Below, one piece after another: positions 35,355 to 44,021 of a DNA stretch of 64,000 nucleotides (position 1 is its first letter; each line of letters starts with the position of its first letter). The notes under the pieces were generated by a model. The model saw nothing but the letters and a program-made list of their open reading frames with translations, had not been told where the DNA came from and made no database searches. The stretch covers positions 60,389 through 124,388 of the forward strand of contig NZ_LMSJ01000006.1 in the NCBI RefSeq assembly GCF_001428105.1, read 5' to 3'. Source of the DNA: Paenibacillus sp. Soil766 (GTDB lineage: Bacteria > Bacillota > Bacilli > Paenibacillales > NBRC-103111). The position numbers and the translations under genes were made by a program.

Positions 35355-36185
35355 TTATCCCTTGACCGCACCCATCGTAATGCCTTGTGTAAAGGCTTTT
35401 TGGAACACCAGAAAGATCGTAATCATAGGAACAGACGCGAGTGCCGCTCCTGCCATCATGATTCCGTAGTTGGTCGTAAATTCGCCTTGCATCGTCGCTA
35501 CCCCAAGCGGCAGCGTCATCATCGAGGTAGACCTCGTCATAATCAGCTGGCTGAAATAGTCATTCCAAGAGGCAATGAATGTAAAGATCGCTAGCGCTCC
35601 TAGCGCTGGTTTAAGTAATGGCAAGATAATCGTGGAGAATAGTCGGATTTCGGAGCAGCCATCGATCTTCGCCGCTTCAATTAACTCTCCAGGTACCGTT
35701 TGAGCGAATTGTTTCATCAAGAATACGCCAAATGGCCATCCAATCGCTGGTAAAATAAGTCCATGATACGTATTGACCCACCCAAAGTCGGCCAACATCG
35801 TGAAGAGCGGGACAAGAATCACTTGTTTCGGTAAAGCCATCGCAGCGATGAACATCGTAAAAATGATTTTCCGCCCTGGGAACAGCTTCTTCGCCAGGAC
35901 ATAGCCAGCAGAAGCGGAAACCAGACAGACAGCGAACATTTCAACCACAGCAATAATAAAGCTGTTTAATGTCCAACGCCATACCGGATTCTTAAACAAA
36001 TCCACCCAATTCTGTAAGGTAGGCTTGAGCGGGAACCATTCTGGCGGAATTTGTGTGGCCACCGTTTGGAATTTAAAGGCACCCGTCACAATCCAATAAA
36101 ACGGAAATATAAAAAATAACGTAGAAAGAATCAATAATAGTGTAGAAAAACCGTTAAATACCCTTTGCCCAGCGTTTACTTTCAT
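35355..36185 (-). CDS. CUT1 ABC importer permease (MalG-type), probable sialic acid uptake
   Basis: A 276-residue permease with six helices and EAA loop GELIEAAKIDGCSEIRLFSTIILPL, ending FTQGITMGAVKG. AGGAGGGG precedes the ATG. It lies 11 bp after its MalF-type partner and directly before nanA. By analogy with CUT1 sialic acid importers of Gram-positive bacteria (SatABC type), it should carry Neu5Ac. No ATPase gene is nearby, so a shared MsmX-type ATPase is expected. Confidence 0.92.
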   Translation of the reverse strand: MKVNAGQRVFNGFSTLLLILSTLFFIFPFYWIVTGAFKFQTVATQIPPEWFPLKPTLQNWVDLFKNPVWRWTLNSFIIAVVEMFAVCLVSASAGYVLAKKLFPGRKIIFTMFIAAMALPKQVILVPLFTMLADFGWVNTYHGLILPAIGWPFGVFLMKQFAQTVPGELIEAAKIDGCSEIRLFSTIILPLLKPALGALAIFTFIASWNDYFSQLIMTRSTSMMTLPLGVATMQGEFTTNYGIMMAGAALASVPMITIFLVFQKAFTQGITMGAVKG

Positions 36186-36196
36186 GATGTCCCCTC

Positions 36197-37093
36197 CTAG
36201 TACTCAACATCGCTGCCAAAGAATTTAAATTGAATCAACGAGATAACCCCGATAATAATCGCAAGGAATACACCCATAGCCGAGGCGCTGCCGAAATGAC
36301 CAAGTACGAAGGCTTGCTCGTACACGCCATACATGACGGTCGAGGTACTATAAACTGGCCCGCCAGAAGTAAGCAATTGAATTAAGGCAAAACACTGAAA
36401 TGTATTGATCGTCGTGATGACGATAATGTAGAGATTGGTCGGCATGAGCATGGGCCATATAATTTTCAAAAAGATTTGCCACGGGGTCGCTCGGTCGATT
36501 TCAGCCGCTTCAATATACGAAGTTGGGATGTTGCCTAGTGAGGCGACGTAAAGAATGATCGGCTGACCTACTGACGTTGTGATCAAAACCGCGATAATCG
36601 CAAGCAAAGCTGTCCGTTGGTCGCCCAACCACGAAATCGGCTCAAGTCCAATTAATCCCCCTAAATAGTTGAGAATGCCATAATTCGGATGATAGATCCA
36701 TCCCCATACAACCGTAATACTAACCACAGATGAAACGGCTGGCAGATAAAATACACCTCGAAAGAATGAGCGAGCAAACTCTTTTTTCTTATAAATGGAG
36801 ATGGCTACGAATAAAGAGAACACAATTACAATTGGAACCGTAATAACGACTAACAACAGTGTATTTCTCATCGATTTCAGGAACGTTTCGTTCTGAATCA
36901 AATCGACATAATTATCGAATCCTATAAAGTTAAACGTTCGCAAGGAGTAGTCGAAAAAGCTAATATAGATCCCTTTCACCATGGGATAGGCAACAAAAAG
37001 CAGAAAGAATCCGAGTGCAGGCAATAAAAAGACATAGCTCATAAGCCAATCTCGACGTATGTAACCTTTGGTTTTACGAACCGTTACCTCCAT
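36197..37093 (-). CDS. CUT1 ABC importer permease (MalF-type), probable sialic acid uptake
   Basis: A 298-residue permease: a first helix (SYVFLLPALGFFLLFVAYPM), five further helices and EAA loop TSYIEAAEIDRATPWQIFLKI. The motif has Arg where most have Gly after Asp (IDRA), a small deviation. GGGAGGG precedes the ATG. A terminator-like hairpin and a dispersed repeat lie between it and the binding-protein gene at 37291-38691. Confidence 0.92.
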   Translation of the reverse strand: MEVTVRKTKGYIRRDWLMSYVFLLPALGFFLLFVAYPMVKGIYISFFDYSLRTFNFIGFDNYVDLIQNETFLKSMRNTLLLVVITVPIVIVFSLFVAISIYKKKEFARSFFRGVFYLPAVSSVVSITVVWGWIYHPNYGILNYLGGLIGLEPISWLGDQRTALLAIIAVLITTSVGQPIILYVASLGNIPTSYIEAAEIDRATPWQIFLKIIWPMLMPTNLYIIVITTINTFQCFALIQLLTSGGPVYSTSTVMYGVYEQAFVLGHFGSASAMGVFLAIIIGVISLIQFKFFGSDVEY

Positions 37094-37119
37094 GTTTCTT
37101 CCCTCCCTTTCTTTTTTGA

Positions 37120-37230
37120 GATGAGAAAAACTTTTATCGAAGTATTTCTTAGATGAGCGACCGCGTTTTAAAGGTGGTTTTTATCGCCAATAAGAATTTG
37201 TTCTTCCGTGTACCGGAAACTTATAAATTC
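37120..37230. repeat. Dispersed element, copy 1
   Basis: The core CTTTTATCGAAGTATTTCTT followed by AGATGAGCGACCGCGTTTT is closely matched at 49.1 kb. It is followed by a relic hairpin with a T-rich loop (GGTGGTTTTTATCGCC). It lies between the binding-protein and permease genes of the sialic acid operon. Confidence 0.6.
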
Positions 37231-37244
37231 TTATGTGGTAAAAA

Positions 37245-37270
37245 GAGTAGAGTACAATCGCACTCTACTC
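37245..37270 (-). terminator. Intra-operon terminator or attenuator after the binding-protein gene
   Basis: A perfect 9-bp stem (GAGTAGAGT/ACTCTACTC) with TTTTTACC after it on the minus strand, 20 bp past the binding-protein stop and ahead of the permease genes. Confidence 0.8.
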
Positions 37271-37290
37271 CCAGTGGACATTCCTCGTGC

Positions 37291-38691
37291 TTATTTGGCA
37301 GCTGCTTGATCTTTTTTCGCTTTCGCAATGGCTTCGTTCGCTTTGGTCGCAAAGCTATCCAACGCTTCCTTACCTGTTGCTGCGCCCGTTAAGACTCGTT
37401 GCAATTCTGGGAACCAGAATGTACGAATTTCCGCGTAACCATCGGCAATTGTCGGGGCATCCGTGATGAATTGACGAGCTGTTTCTGCGTATTTATATTC
37501 GGCATCACTATAGAGTCCTGTAATTGACGTACGTGCAGATAATCCGCCTGTTTGAATCAAGTTCTTCTTTGCATATTCAGGATCGTTCGCAATGAAATCG
37601 ACTAACTTCTTAGCAGCCGTAATCTTGTCCGCATTTCCGTTATTAAACACGGCCATACCGCCCAAATACGGCTCAAGCTTAGGCTTAGATCCATCTAATG
37701 TTGGGAATGGCAGCAGAATATCTTCGAATTGCACCTTCTTGAGCGGAACATTCTGCGCTTTAAGAACAGCTGAATAATTAAGTGTAAAGGCTAATTTACC
37801 TTGCAAGAATAAATCGTTGACATCAGCTGCTGCCAAAGAGGCAGAACCCGGCACACTGATTTTATCCTTCGTCGCTTTAGCTACCCAATCCAACGCTTTC
37901 GCAGCATTGTCCGTATTAATAGCTACTTTGGAGTTATCTTCACTCAAGAATCTTGATACTCCTAGGTTGGCAATATAGGCGCGAGTCCCTTGATCACCTG
38001 CTGTACTTTTCGCGAAGAAGCCTGTTGGAATAATCTCAGGTGCTTTCTCTTTCACGGCTTGCAGCGCTTTCTCATATTCAGCTACTGTCCATGTCCGATC
38101 AGGGCGACTTAGTGGCAGCAAATCAAGCGCTCCAATTTTCTCAAATACTGTCTTATTGACGGCCATCATGAATGGCGCCGTATTGATCGGATACATATAA
38201 ATCTGATCGCCAACCATGGATTGCTTCCATAGCGCTGGCGTGATATCTTTCTTCACTTCTTCGGTGACAATATCATTGAGCGGAGCGAGTAACTTCTTCT
38301 TCCCCCAGTCAATAATACGCCCCGGAGCATCGTAGATCACATCTGGTGCTGAGTTCGAAGCGATGGCTACGTTCAGTTTTTGCGGACCACCCTCAAAGGT
38401 AATCATCTCTAAGTTAACTTTAATTTCTGGGTGCTTCTTGTTAAAAGCTGCAATAATCTGCTTCTCGTATTTCCCAACTTCCCCATCGAGCGGTTGAAAG
38501 TTCGGGAAGTTCCACCAAGTAATTTCGACTGGCTTGGCAGCCACTGGACTCGGTGTTACGGTTTTGCTATCAGCAGTACTCGTGGCTGTGTTCGCTGGTG
38601 TATTCGTAGATGAATTCGTACATGCAACTAACTGCGACCCGACAAGAGCAACGCCAATCAATGTCATTAGTCCTTTTTTCATAGCCCTCAT
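37291..38691 (-). CDS. Extracellular sugar-binding lipoprotein, probable sialic acid binding
   Basis: A 466-residue lipoprotein with signal MKKGLMTLIGVALVGSQLVA and lipidated Cys24, a Thr/Ser/Ala linker and a family 1 binding fold (EITWWNFPNFQPLD; AFNKKHPEIKVNLEMITFEG; APDVIYDAPGRI). It is the first gene of the importer and nan operon. GGGGGTG lies about 5 nt before the ATG at 38691, which supports this start over the one three codons in. The substrate is inferred as sialic acid from the downstream genes. Confidence 0.92.
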   Translation of the reverse strand: MRAMKKGLMTLIGVALVGSQLVACTNSSTNTPANTATSTADSKTVTPSPVAAKPVEITWWNFPNFQPLDGEVGKYEKQIIAAFNKKHPEIKVNLEMITFEGGPQKLNVAIASNSAPDVIYDAPGRIIDWGKKKLLAPLNDIVTEEVKKDITPALWKQSMVGDQIYMYPINTAPFMMAVNKTVFEKIGALDLLPLSRPDRTWTVAEYEKALQAVKEKAPEIIPTGFFAKSTAGDQGTRAYIANLGVSRFLSEDNSKVAINTDNAAKALDWVAKATKDKISVPGSASLAAADVNDLFLQGKLAFTLNYSAVLKAQNVPLKKVQFEDILLPFPTLDGSKPKLEPYLGGMAVFNNGNADKITAAKKLVDFIANDPEYAKKNLIQTGGLSARTSITGLYSDAEYKYAETARQFITDAPTIADGYAEIRTFWFPELQRVLTGAATGKEALDSFATKANEAIAKAKKDQAAAK

Positions 38692-38915
38692 TTGAGCACC
38701 CCCGTTATTGTTTGTGGAATAAACATAGGCTTCGTTTCATTCCGTGCCCTAAGCATACGTGATATTGAAATCGAGGAGAATCCCTGTATCTTTACATTCA
38801 TAGTCGTATTCTGACTTGTTCGTTTTCCAGCAAATGAGAGCCTCATTTCTAATAATTTTAGTGTTATACTTGAGTTGTCATACAGTTTCAAGTCCTAACA
38901 AGCTGGGGGAACTTC

Positions 38916-40535
38916 ATGTATAAACTACTAATTGTCGAGGATGAACCTCTGATCAGAACTGGCTTGCAGCACTATTTTGACTGGACAGAGCTTGGTGTTA
39001 CAACGATTGTTGAAGCTGCCAATGGCAAAGAAGGCTGGCTCACAGCTCTACATGAGCAACCTGATCTGATCATCACCGATATTCGCATGCCCGAGATGGA
39101 CGGACTGCAGATGATTGAACACATTCGAGCGACCCTCCCGGATACCCTCTTTATTATATTGACGGGTTTCAATGATTTTGAATATGCCCAAAAGGCGATC
39201 CGTCTTGGCGGCGTGCATGCCTTTCTGTTAAAACCGTTGGAATATGAAGAAAGCTTTTCAACCCTTCAAAGCTGTATGAGCACACTTAAACAAAGGCGAA
39301 ATGAACAGGCACAGCGTACGGCATTGGAACTACAAGCCAGCGAAAACAAAAGCTATACAAGCAACCAGTTAGTCAAATTTTTACTGGAAAATGACCATGC
39401 AGCTTGGGAGGAAGGCATACGCCAACAATGCAGCGACTTCGGACATTTGACGATGGGCTGTCAACCTTTTGTCCTAACATGGTTACCTGCGAACCCCTCT
39501 CAGACTTATGAACGAAGAGAGTTTTACCAGCATGCTGAACGCATCATTCGGAACTCTTTAGAAACCATATATCGTTCCCGTATTCCCACACAACTATTCT
39601 TATATATAGATAAAACCAAATGCTATGCCGTAGCATTATTACATGATCAGGCAGACTCTCACGATGCCGATCACTTCTCGCTTCCAGCTAATGATTCTAG
39701 CTTTTTTATGGCCATTGGTAAATGGACGACGGATAGCACGCAATTGACACAATTACTTCGTCAAACGGATCAAGCGCTATATCAACGCTACTATCAGGAC
39801 AAGCGACAGATCTTCTTTCCGATCGCAGCAAGTGAAGCACCGACTCGTGCCAAAGATTCACGTTTACTTCTTGAAGAAGCTGATAAGAATCGAATCATTG
39901 CCGGACTTGAAAGCGGTAATCCTATCGAAATCGAGCAGCTGATGAGCCGACTCGCGTATGAATTGCGCACCCATTTACCCCACACTTCCATGGATCGTGG
40001 ATTCGCCTTTATGCAAGAAATCATCTCCACCACAGTTCGCTTCGCCCACCGGAATGGCATTCCTGTCGAAGGCGTTTACAGTGAGAAACTGCTAAAGTTA
40101 ACGTGTGTCGATGATTTCCCGACGCTTGATGCTCTTTTCAGTTGGCTAGCAGCGTGGATGGTGCAAGTCAGCGACGTGTATCGCGATGAGTTCCCTTCAA
40201 CGAATCATCAGGATGTGCTTATTTTTGAGCATATTGAAGCTTATATTAAAGAGCATATCGACCAAGATATTACGTTACAAATGGTGGCCGATCGTTTCTT
40301 CTATAATCCATCGTATTTAAGTCGTATTTTCAAAAAAAAGCTAGATAAGAATTACATGCGGTTTGTGACCGAAATTCGCATCCATTATGCGCAAGAATGT
40401 TTGAAGAAACCTGAGTACCTGGTGACAGATGTCTGCACAATGTGCGGGTATAAAAGCTACAAGCATTTCGTCAAAACCTTCCGCAGCATTACGAATATGA
40501 CGCCAACCGACTATCGGAAGAAATGGGGATGGTAG
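38916..40535 (+). CDS. YesN-type response regulator (REC + AraC HTH)
   Basis: A 539-residue regulator. The receiver has IVEDE, phosphoacceptor Asp55 in LIITDIRMPEMDG and Lys in FLLKPLEYE. A long linker leads to the AraC domain (YNPSYLSRIFKKKLDKNYMR; MCGYKSYKHFVKTFRSITNM). GGGGGAACTTC precedes the ATG. It is divergent from the sialic acid binding-protein gene (224 bp apart) and 4 bp before its kinase, so it is the likely activator of the nan operon. Confidence 0.93.
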   Translation: MYKLLIVEDEPLIRTGLQHYFDWTELGVTTIVEAANGKEGWLTALHEQPDLIITDIRMPEMDGLQMIEHIRATLPDTLFIILTGFNDFEYAQKAIRLGGVHAFLLKPLEYEESFSTLQSCMSTLKQRRNEQAQRTALELQASENKSYTSNQLVKFLLENDHAAWEEGIRQQCSDFGHLTMGCQPFVLTWLPANPSQTYERREFYQHAERIIRNSLETIYRSRIPTQLFLYIDKTKCYAVALLHDQADSHDADHFSLPANDSSFFMAIGKWTTDSTQLTQLLRQTDQALYQRYYQDKRQIFFPIAASEAPTRAKDSRLLLEEADKNRIIAGLESGNPIEIEQLMSRLAYELRTHLPHTSMDRGFAFMQEIISTTVRFAHRNGIPVEGVYSEKLLKLTCVDDFPTLDALFSWLAAWMVQVSDVYRDEFPSTNHQDVLIFEHIEAYIKEHIDQDITLQMVADRFFYNPSYLSRIFKKKLDKNYMRFVTEIRIHYAQECLKKPEYLVTDVCTMCGYKSYKHFVKTFRSITNMTPTDYRKKWGW

Positions 40536-40539
40536 ACCT

Positions 40540-42348
40540 TTGAACGCATGGCGGCGGCTCTCACAGCATTACCGGATGAAGCATGTTAACCATCAAATAT
40601 TCGTGCTTATGATTCTGATTATCACTGTTCCCTTATTGATTATATCAGTCATTATCTATTTCTTTTCCATTCAAGCCGTTAAAAATGAGTACCAGAGCTC
40701 CTCGAACCTGATTCTCACGAATCTGTCCTTCAATATTGACCAGTATTTGCAAAGTATCGAGAAAGGAACGCTCAACGCTCAAATGGATGGGCAACTGCAG
40801 AATGCCTTGGAGCACTGGGTTGCTGATGGTGACGAGAACAGTAATGATCAACGAATTCAATATGGAAACACCATTGAGCACTTTGTCAGTTCGATCGAAA
40901 TGACGATTAAAAATGTAGACAGTGTGCAAATTTATGCAGGTTCTCGTGTCTTTTACTCGACAAATTTCAATCGCTCGGATTACGATGTGAAGGACTTCAC
41001 GAAGGAAGACTGGTACCTACAGACACAGCAAAGTAAAGGTGGAATCGTCCTGTTCGGGACGCACCTCCCCTTCCATCGTGTGAATGCCAAGGATCCCGTC
41101 ATTTCCATCGCGAGGGTCATTAACAAGGTAGGCAGTAAGCAGCCACTCGGGGTTATGCTCATTGATATTCGGTTGGATTCTTTACGAGAAATATTGAAAT
41201 TGTCGGAAACGAGTAAACGTAACTTCACCATTATAGATAGTCAGGGTGCTAGTATTTATAATTCCGAAAGTACGTCTGCAAGTTCAAATGTACCGATCAA
41301 CTTAGAGAGTCAGAAACTTCAGACCGTATTGCATGCTGAAAATGGGAGCTTTTATGCGTATTTTGCCGGGGTCAATTCGTTCATTAACTTTGTAACCTCA
41401 CCCTATTCGGGCTGGAAGGTCATTCAATCCATCGATGAGAAAGAAATGACGAAGCAGGCCGAGATTTTGATCAAAATCATACTAGCACTAGCCTTCTTAT
41501 CCCTAGGAACTGCGGTCTTATTCATGTTCATTCTATCCGCACGTGTGACGAAGCCTATCATATTACTGAGCCGCAAGGTGAAAATGGTTGGCTTAGGTAA
41601 TTTCGATGTCGATCTTAGCTCGAATCGGCAGGATGAGTTTGGCGTGCTGTATCAAGGTATCCGCAAAATGCTGGAAGATCTGCAGATTTATGTTGAACGT
41701 TCTTCTATGGCCAAAGCTCAGCAAAAGGTCGCACAATACGGCGCTTTGAAAAGTCAAATCAATCCGCATTTTCTCGCCAATGTGCTGGAAACGATTCAAA
41801 TGAAGGCAATCATCAGCGGACAGCGCGATGTTGCTGAAATGGTCGGCATCTTAGGCCGCCTGTTCCGTATTCACATCCAAACGGGGAAAGAAACGGTTAC
41901 TCTGCAGGAAGAATTGATCCACATTCGCCTGTATGTGAAAATCCAACAGCTGCGCTTCGGGGATAAAATTCAGTACCGTGAAGAACTCTCGGTGAATAGT
42001 GAGGCTTTACAGGTTCTGCATTTTTCGTTACAGCCGCTGATCGAGAATGCCTTCGTGCATGGACTGGAACGGAGCAGTCAAGATGGGCTGTTGGAAGTCT
42101 CTTCAGAGATATCGGGGGATGACTTACTGATCCAGATCAAGGATAATGGAGTTGGCATAGATGAAATCAAGCTTGGACAGCTGCGAAATCGACTTGCCCA
42201 GCCTTCAGATACACTTGATGAAACACATATTGGTATCAAAAATGTACATGATCGTATCATTTTCTACTTCGGTGATCCGTATGGGATTGAAATAGAAAGT
42301 CAACTAGGTGAAGGGACGATCGTGCGGATACGCATTCCAGCGCGGTAG
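40540..42348 (+). CDS. YesM-type sensor histidine kinase
   Basis: A 602-residue kinase. Membrane helices at about 20-44 and 309-333 enclose a Cache-like sensor of about 260 residues. HAMP (ARVTKPIILLSRKVKMVGLG), dimerisation segment LKSQINPHFLANVLETIQM with His410, then HATPase_c (LIENAFVHGLE; IKDNGVGIDE; HIGIKNVHDR). The start is TTG, which is the only option before residue 13. Usual YesM proteins read LYN after the His; here it is LAN, a small change. It is co-transcribed with the regulator 4 bp upstream. Confidence 0.92.
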   Translation: MNAWRRLSQHYRMKHVNHQIFVLMILIITVPLLIISVIIYFFSIQAVKNEYQSSSNLILTNLSFNIDQYLQSIEKGTLNAQMDGQLQNALEHWVADGDENSNDQRIQYGNTIEHFVSSIEMTIKNVDSVQIYAGSRVFYSTNFNRSDYDVKDFTKEDWYLQTQQSKGGIVLFGTHLPFHRVNAKDPVISIARVINKVGSKQPLGVMLIDIRLDSLREILKLSETSKRNFTIIDSQGASIYNSESTSASSNVPINLESQKLQTVLHAENGSFYAYFAGVNSFINFVTSPYSGWKVIQSIDEKEMTKQAEILIKIILALAFLSLGTAVLFMFILSARVTKPIILLSRKVKMVGLGNFDVDLSSNRQDEFGVLYQGIRKMLEDLQIYVERSSMAKAQQKVAQYGALKSQINPHFLANVLETIQMKAIISGQRDVAEMVGILGRLFRIHIQTGKETVTLQEELIHIRLYVKIQQLRFGDKIQYREELSVNSEALQVLHFSLQPLIENAFVHGLERSSQDGLLEVSSEISGDDLLIQIKDNGVGIDEIKLGQLRNRLAQPSDTLDETHIGIKNVHDRIIFYFGDPYGIEIESQLGEGTIVRIRIPAR

Positions 42349-42440
42349 AGCATTCCCTTTCAACAACTAGTTCAGGACGACAGGTAGACAGATAGGTGGA
42401 AGATCAAGACGAAAGACCAAGACAAAGACAGGAGGACCTT

Positions 42441-42839
42441 ATGCTAGGACTCGCAATTTTAATTACTTTTAACTTCATTGGCATTTGGCTTCAAACGAGC
42501 TTTCACATCCCGCTTCCTGGCAATGTGATTGGACTTATTCTTTTTACCATCGCGCTATTCACCAAGCTCATTAAACTAGAATGGGTGGAAACGACGGCGA
42601 ATTGGTTCACGGGCCATATGATGCTTTTTTTTCTACCATTTGTCGTCGGAACGATGGCATTCTTCCCTCTAATCGGGCGGAATTGGCTATCTATCGGGGT
42701 TGGCGTCATGGGGAGTTCTGTGGCTGTCCTTCTTGTAACTGGATTTATCACATCTAAATTGCAACCTAGTGAGGATAAAGGGCATCGGATGTACACTGGT
42801 GTAAATGGGCATAAGACACCCGAAGGTGGGATGAAATGA
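42441..42839 (+). CDS. lrgA: CidA/LrgA family membrane protein
   Basis: A 132-residue protein with four hydrophobic helices (LGLAILITFNFIGIWLQTSF; LPGNVIGLILFTIALFT). The motif LPGNVIGL is the family mark. GGAGG sits 5 nt before ATG at 42441; an upstream GTG at 42396 adds a hydrophilic leader and is rejected. It overlaps lrgB by 4 bp. CidA/LrgA were named as holin-like; in B. subtilis the related PftA/PftB (YsbA/YsbB) pair moves pyruvate. Confidence 0.9.
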   Translation: MLGLAILITFNFIGIWLQTSFHIPLPGNVIGLILFTIALFTKLIKLEWVETTANWFTGHMMLFFLPFVVGTMAFFPLIGRNWLSIGVGVMGSSVAVLLVTGFITSKLQPSEDKGHRMYTGVNGHKTPEGGMK

Positions 42840-43528
42840 CGACCTCCGCATGGCTTATGAACCCGATGTTTGGCATCGCACTTAGTGTTGTCGCCTATAC
42901 GGCTGCTCAGTTTATTCATCAGCGGTGGCGTTGGTTGCACCCGCTCTTCGTATGTTCAGGCTTCATCATCTGTATCCTGCTTAGCTTTCACATCCCATAT
43001 GCCGCCTACAAAGTAGGTGCGGATATGATTACCTTGTTGCTTGGGCCAGCAACTGTAGCTCTCGGCGTACCGTTGTACAAGCATGCGGGACTGATCAAGA
43101 AACATCTCACCAGCATCTTACTTGCGGTTACGATCGGATCCATATCCGGCATTGTCACCGCCGCTGCGCTGGTTGGACTGCTCGGCGGCAGCCGCGAGAT
43201 TCTGCTCAGCATGCTGCCGAAATCCGTTAGCTCGCCGATCGCGCTTGAAATATCGCGCCATCTCGGAGGCTTGCCGGAGCTAACGGCAGTGCTGACGGTG
43301 CTCACTGGCCTGTTCGGGAGCATGATCGGCCGGAAGTTGCTGACTTGGCTCGGATGGCGCGATTCGCTATCCATCGGCATCGCAGTCGGCACAGCTGCGC
43401 ACGGGATCGGCACCGCACGCCTCCTCAAGGATTCGGAGGAGGAAGGCAGTATGAGCGGTTTCGCCATGGGCGCTGCTGGGATTATAACGTCAATTCTGTT
43501 TATTCCGGTGTATTGGTGGTTTAGTTAG
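42836..43528 (+). CDS. lrgB: LrgB family membrane protein
   Basis: A 230-residue polytopic protein of the LrgB/CidB family. Hallmarks: LLGPATVALGVPLYK, SISGIVTAAALVGLLGGSRE, LPKSVSSPIALEISRHLGGL and GTAAHGIGTARLLKDSEEEG. It forms a unit with lrgA (ATGA overlap). It lies 93 bp after the kinase gene of the sialic acid system. If it carries pyruvate, as PftAB does, it could handle the pyruvate released by NanA. Confidence 0.92.
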   Translation: MTTSAWLMNPMFGIALSVVAYTAAQFIHQRWRWLHPLFVCSGFIICILLSFHIPYAAYKVGADMITLLLGPATVALGVPLYKHAGLIKKHLTSILLAVTIGSISGIVTAAALVGLLGGSREILLSMLPKSVSSPIALEISRHLGGLPELTAVLTVLTGLFGSMIGRKLLTWLGWRDSLSIGIAVGTAAHGIGTARLLKDSEEEGSMSGFAMGAAGIITSILFIPVYWWFS

Positions 43529-43575
43529 ACGGATGCGTGTGGACGGAAGTGCGTGGAAAGAAGTGTGTAGAAAGA

Positions 43576-43612
43576 AGCCCCCTCTCGAAGCTATTGCTTC
43601 AGGTTGGGGGCT
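43576..43612 (+). terminator. Hairpin after lrgB
   Basis: AGCCCCC/GGGGGCT encloses GAAGC/GCTTC, 48 bp after the lrgB stop. The U-run is poor, so termination is likely but not certain. Confidence 0.45.
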
Positions 43613-43704
43613 GTATTGGTTCTGGACGTGGTAGGTTGGTTGAGGTGCAGCTGCATACCTGTAAAACTTCTACTTCAACTATTGCATTTCAATTTCAATT
43701 TCTG

Positions 43705-43770
43705 CTTCTACTTCTACTTCTACTTCTACTTCTACTTCTACTTCTACTTCTACTTCTACTTCTACTTCTA
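43705..43770. repeat. Hexanucleotide microsatellite CTTCTA x11
   Basis: Eleven perfect tandem CTTCTA units, preceded by a decayed ATTTCA repeat at about 43686-43702. Frames through it give poly-Leu/Tyr-Phe strings and are not genes. Confidence 0.97.
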
Positions 43771-43774
43771 CTAC

Positions 43775-43960
43775 CTCTCATCTACAGCTAAACCTTTCTC
43801 CACTACCAATGCAAACGGAGCGAACACCGTTGTGAATCGTCACCGGAACTTCCGTCGCATTCAAATCATACACTTACGGTGATCTCACCGAGTATGGCGT
43901 AAACGGATCCGGGATTCTAAGCATGAGATAGAATGATAGCTCACATTTAACTGAAAATGA
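43775..43960. other. Intergenic stretch between the microsatellite and yebC
   Basis: About 185 bp without a credible gene. The minus strand holds a short open segment (YDLNATEVPVTIHNGVRSV) that could be a fragment of a secreted or sugar-active protein, but it is too short to name. Confidence 0.3.
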
Positions 43961-43966
43961 GAAAAA

Positions 43967-43999
43967 GAAGCAGCTTCGATCTCAGATCCAAGCTGCTTC
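43967..43999 (-). terminator. Terminator after yebC
   Basis: A 10-bp perfect stem (GAAGCAGCTT/AAGCTGCTTC) followed on the minus strand by TTTTTCTC, 22 bp past the stop. Confidence 0.85.
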
Positions 44000-44021
44000 C
44001 TCTATGATTCAAACCCTATTT

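Noticed and set aside
43537..43882. Frames giving poly-Leu or Phe-Tyr strings
   Set aside because: They are translations of the CTTCTA microsatellite.
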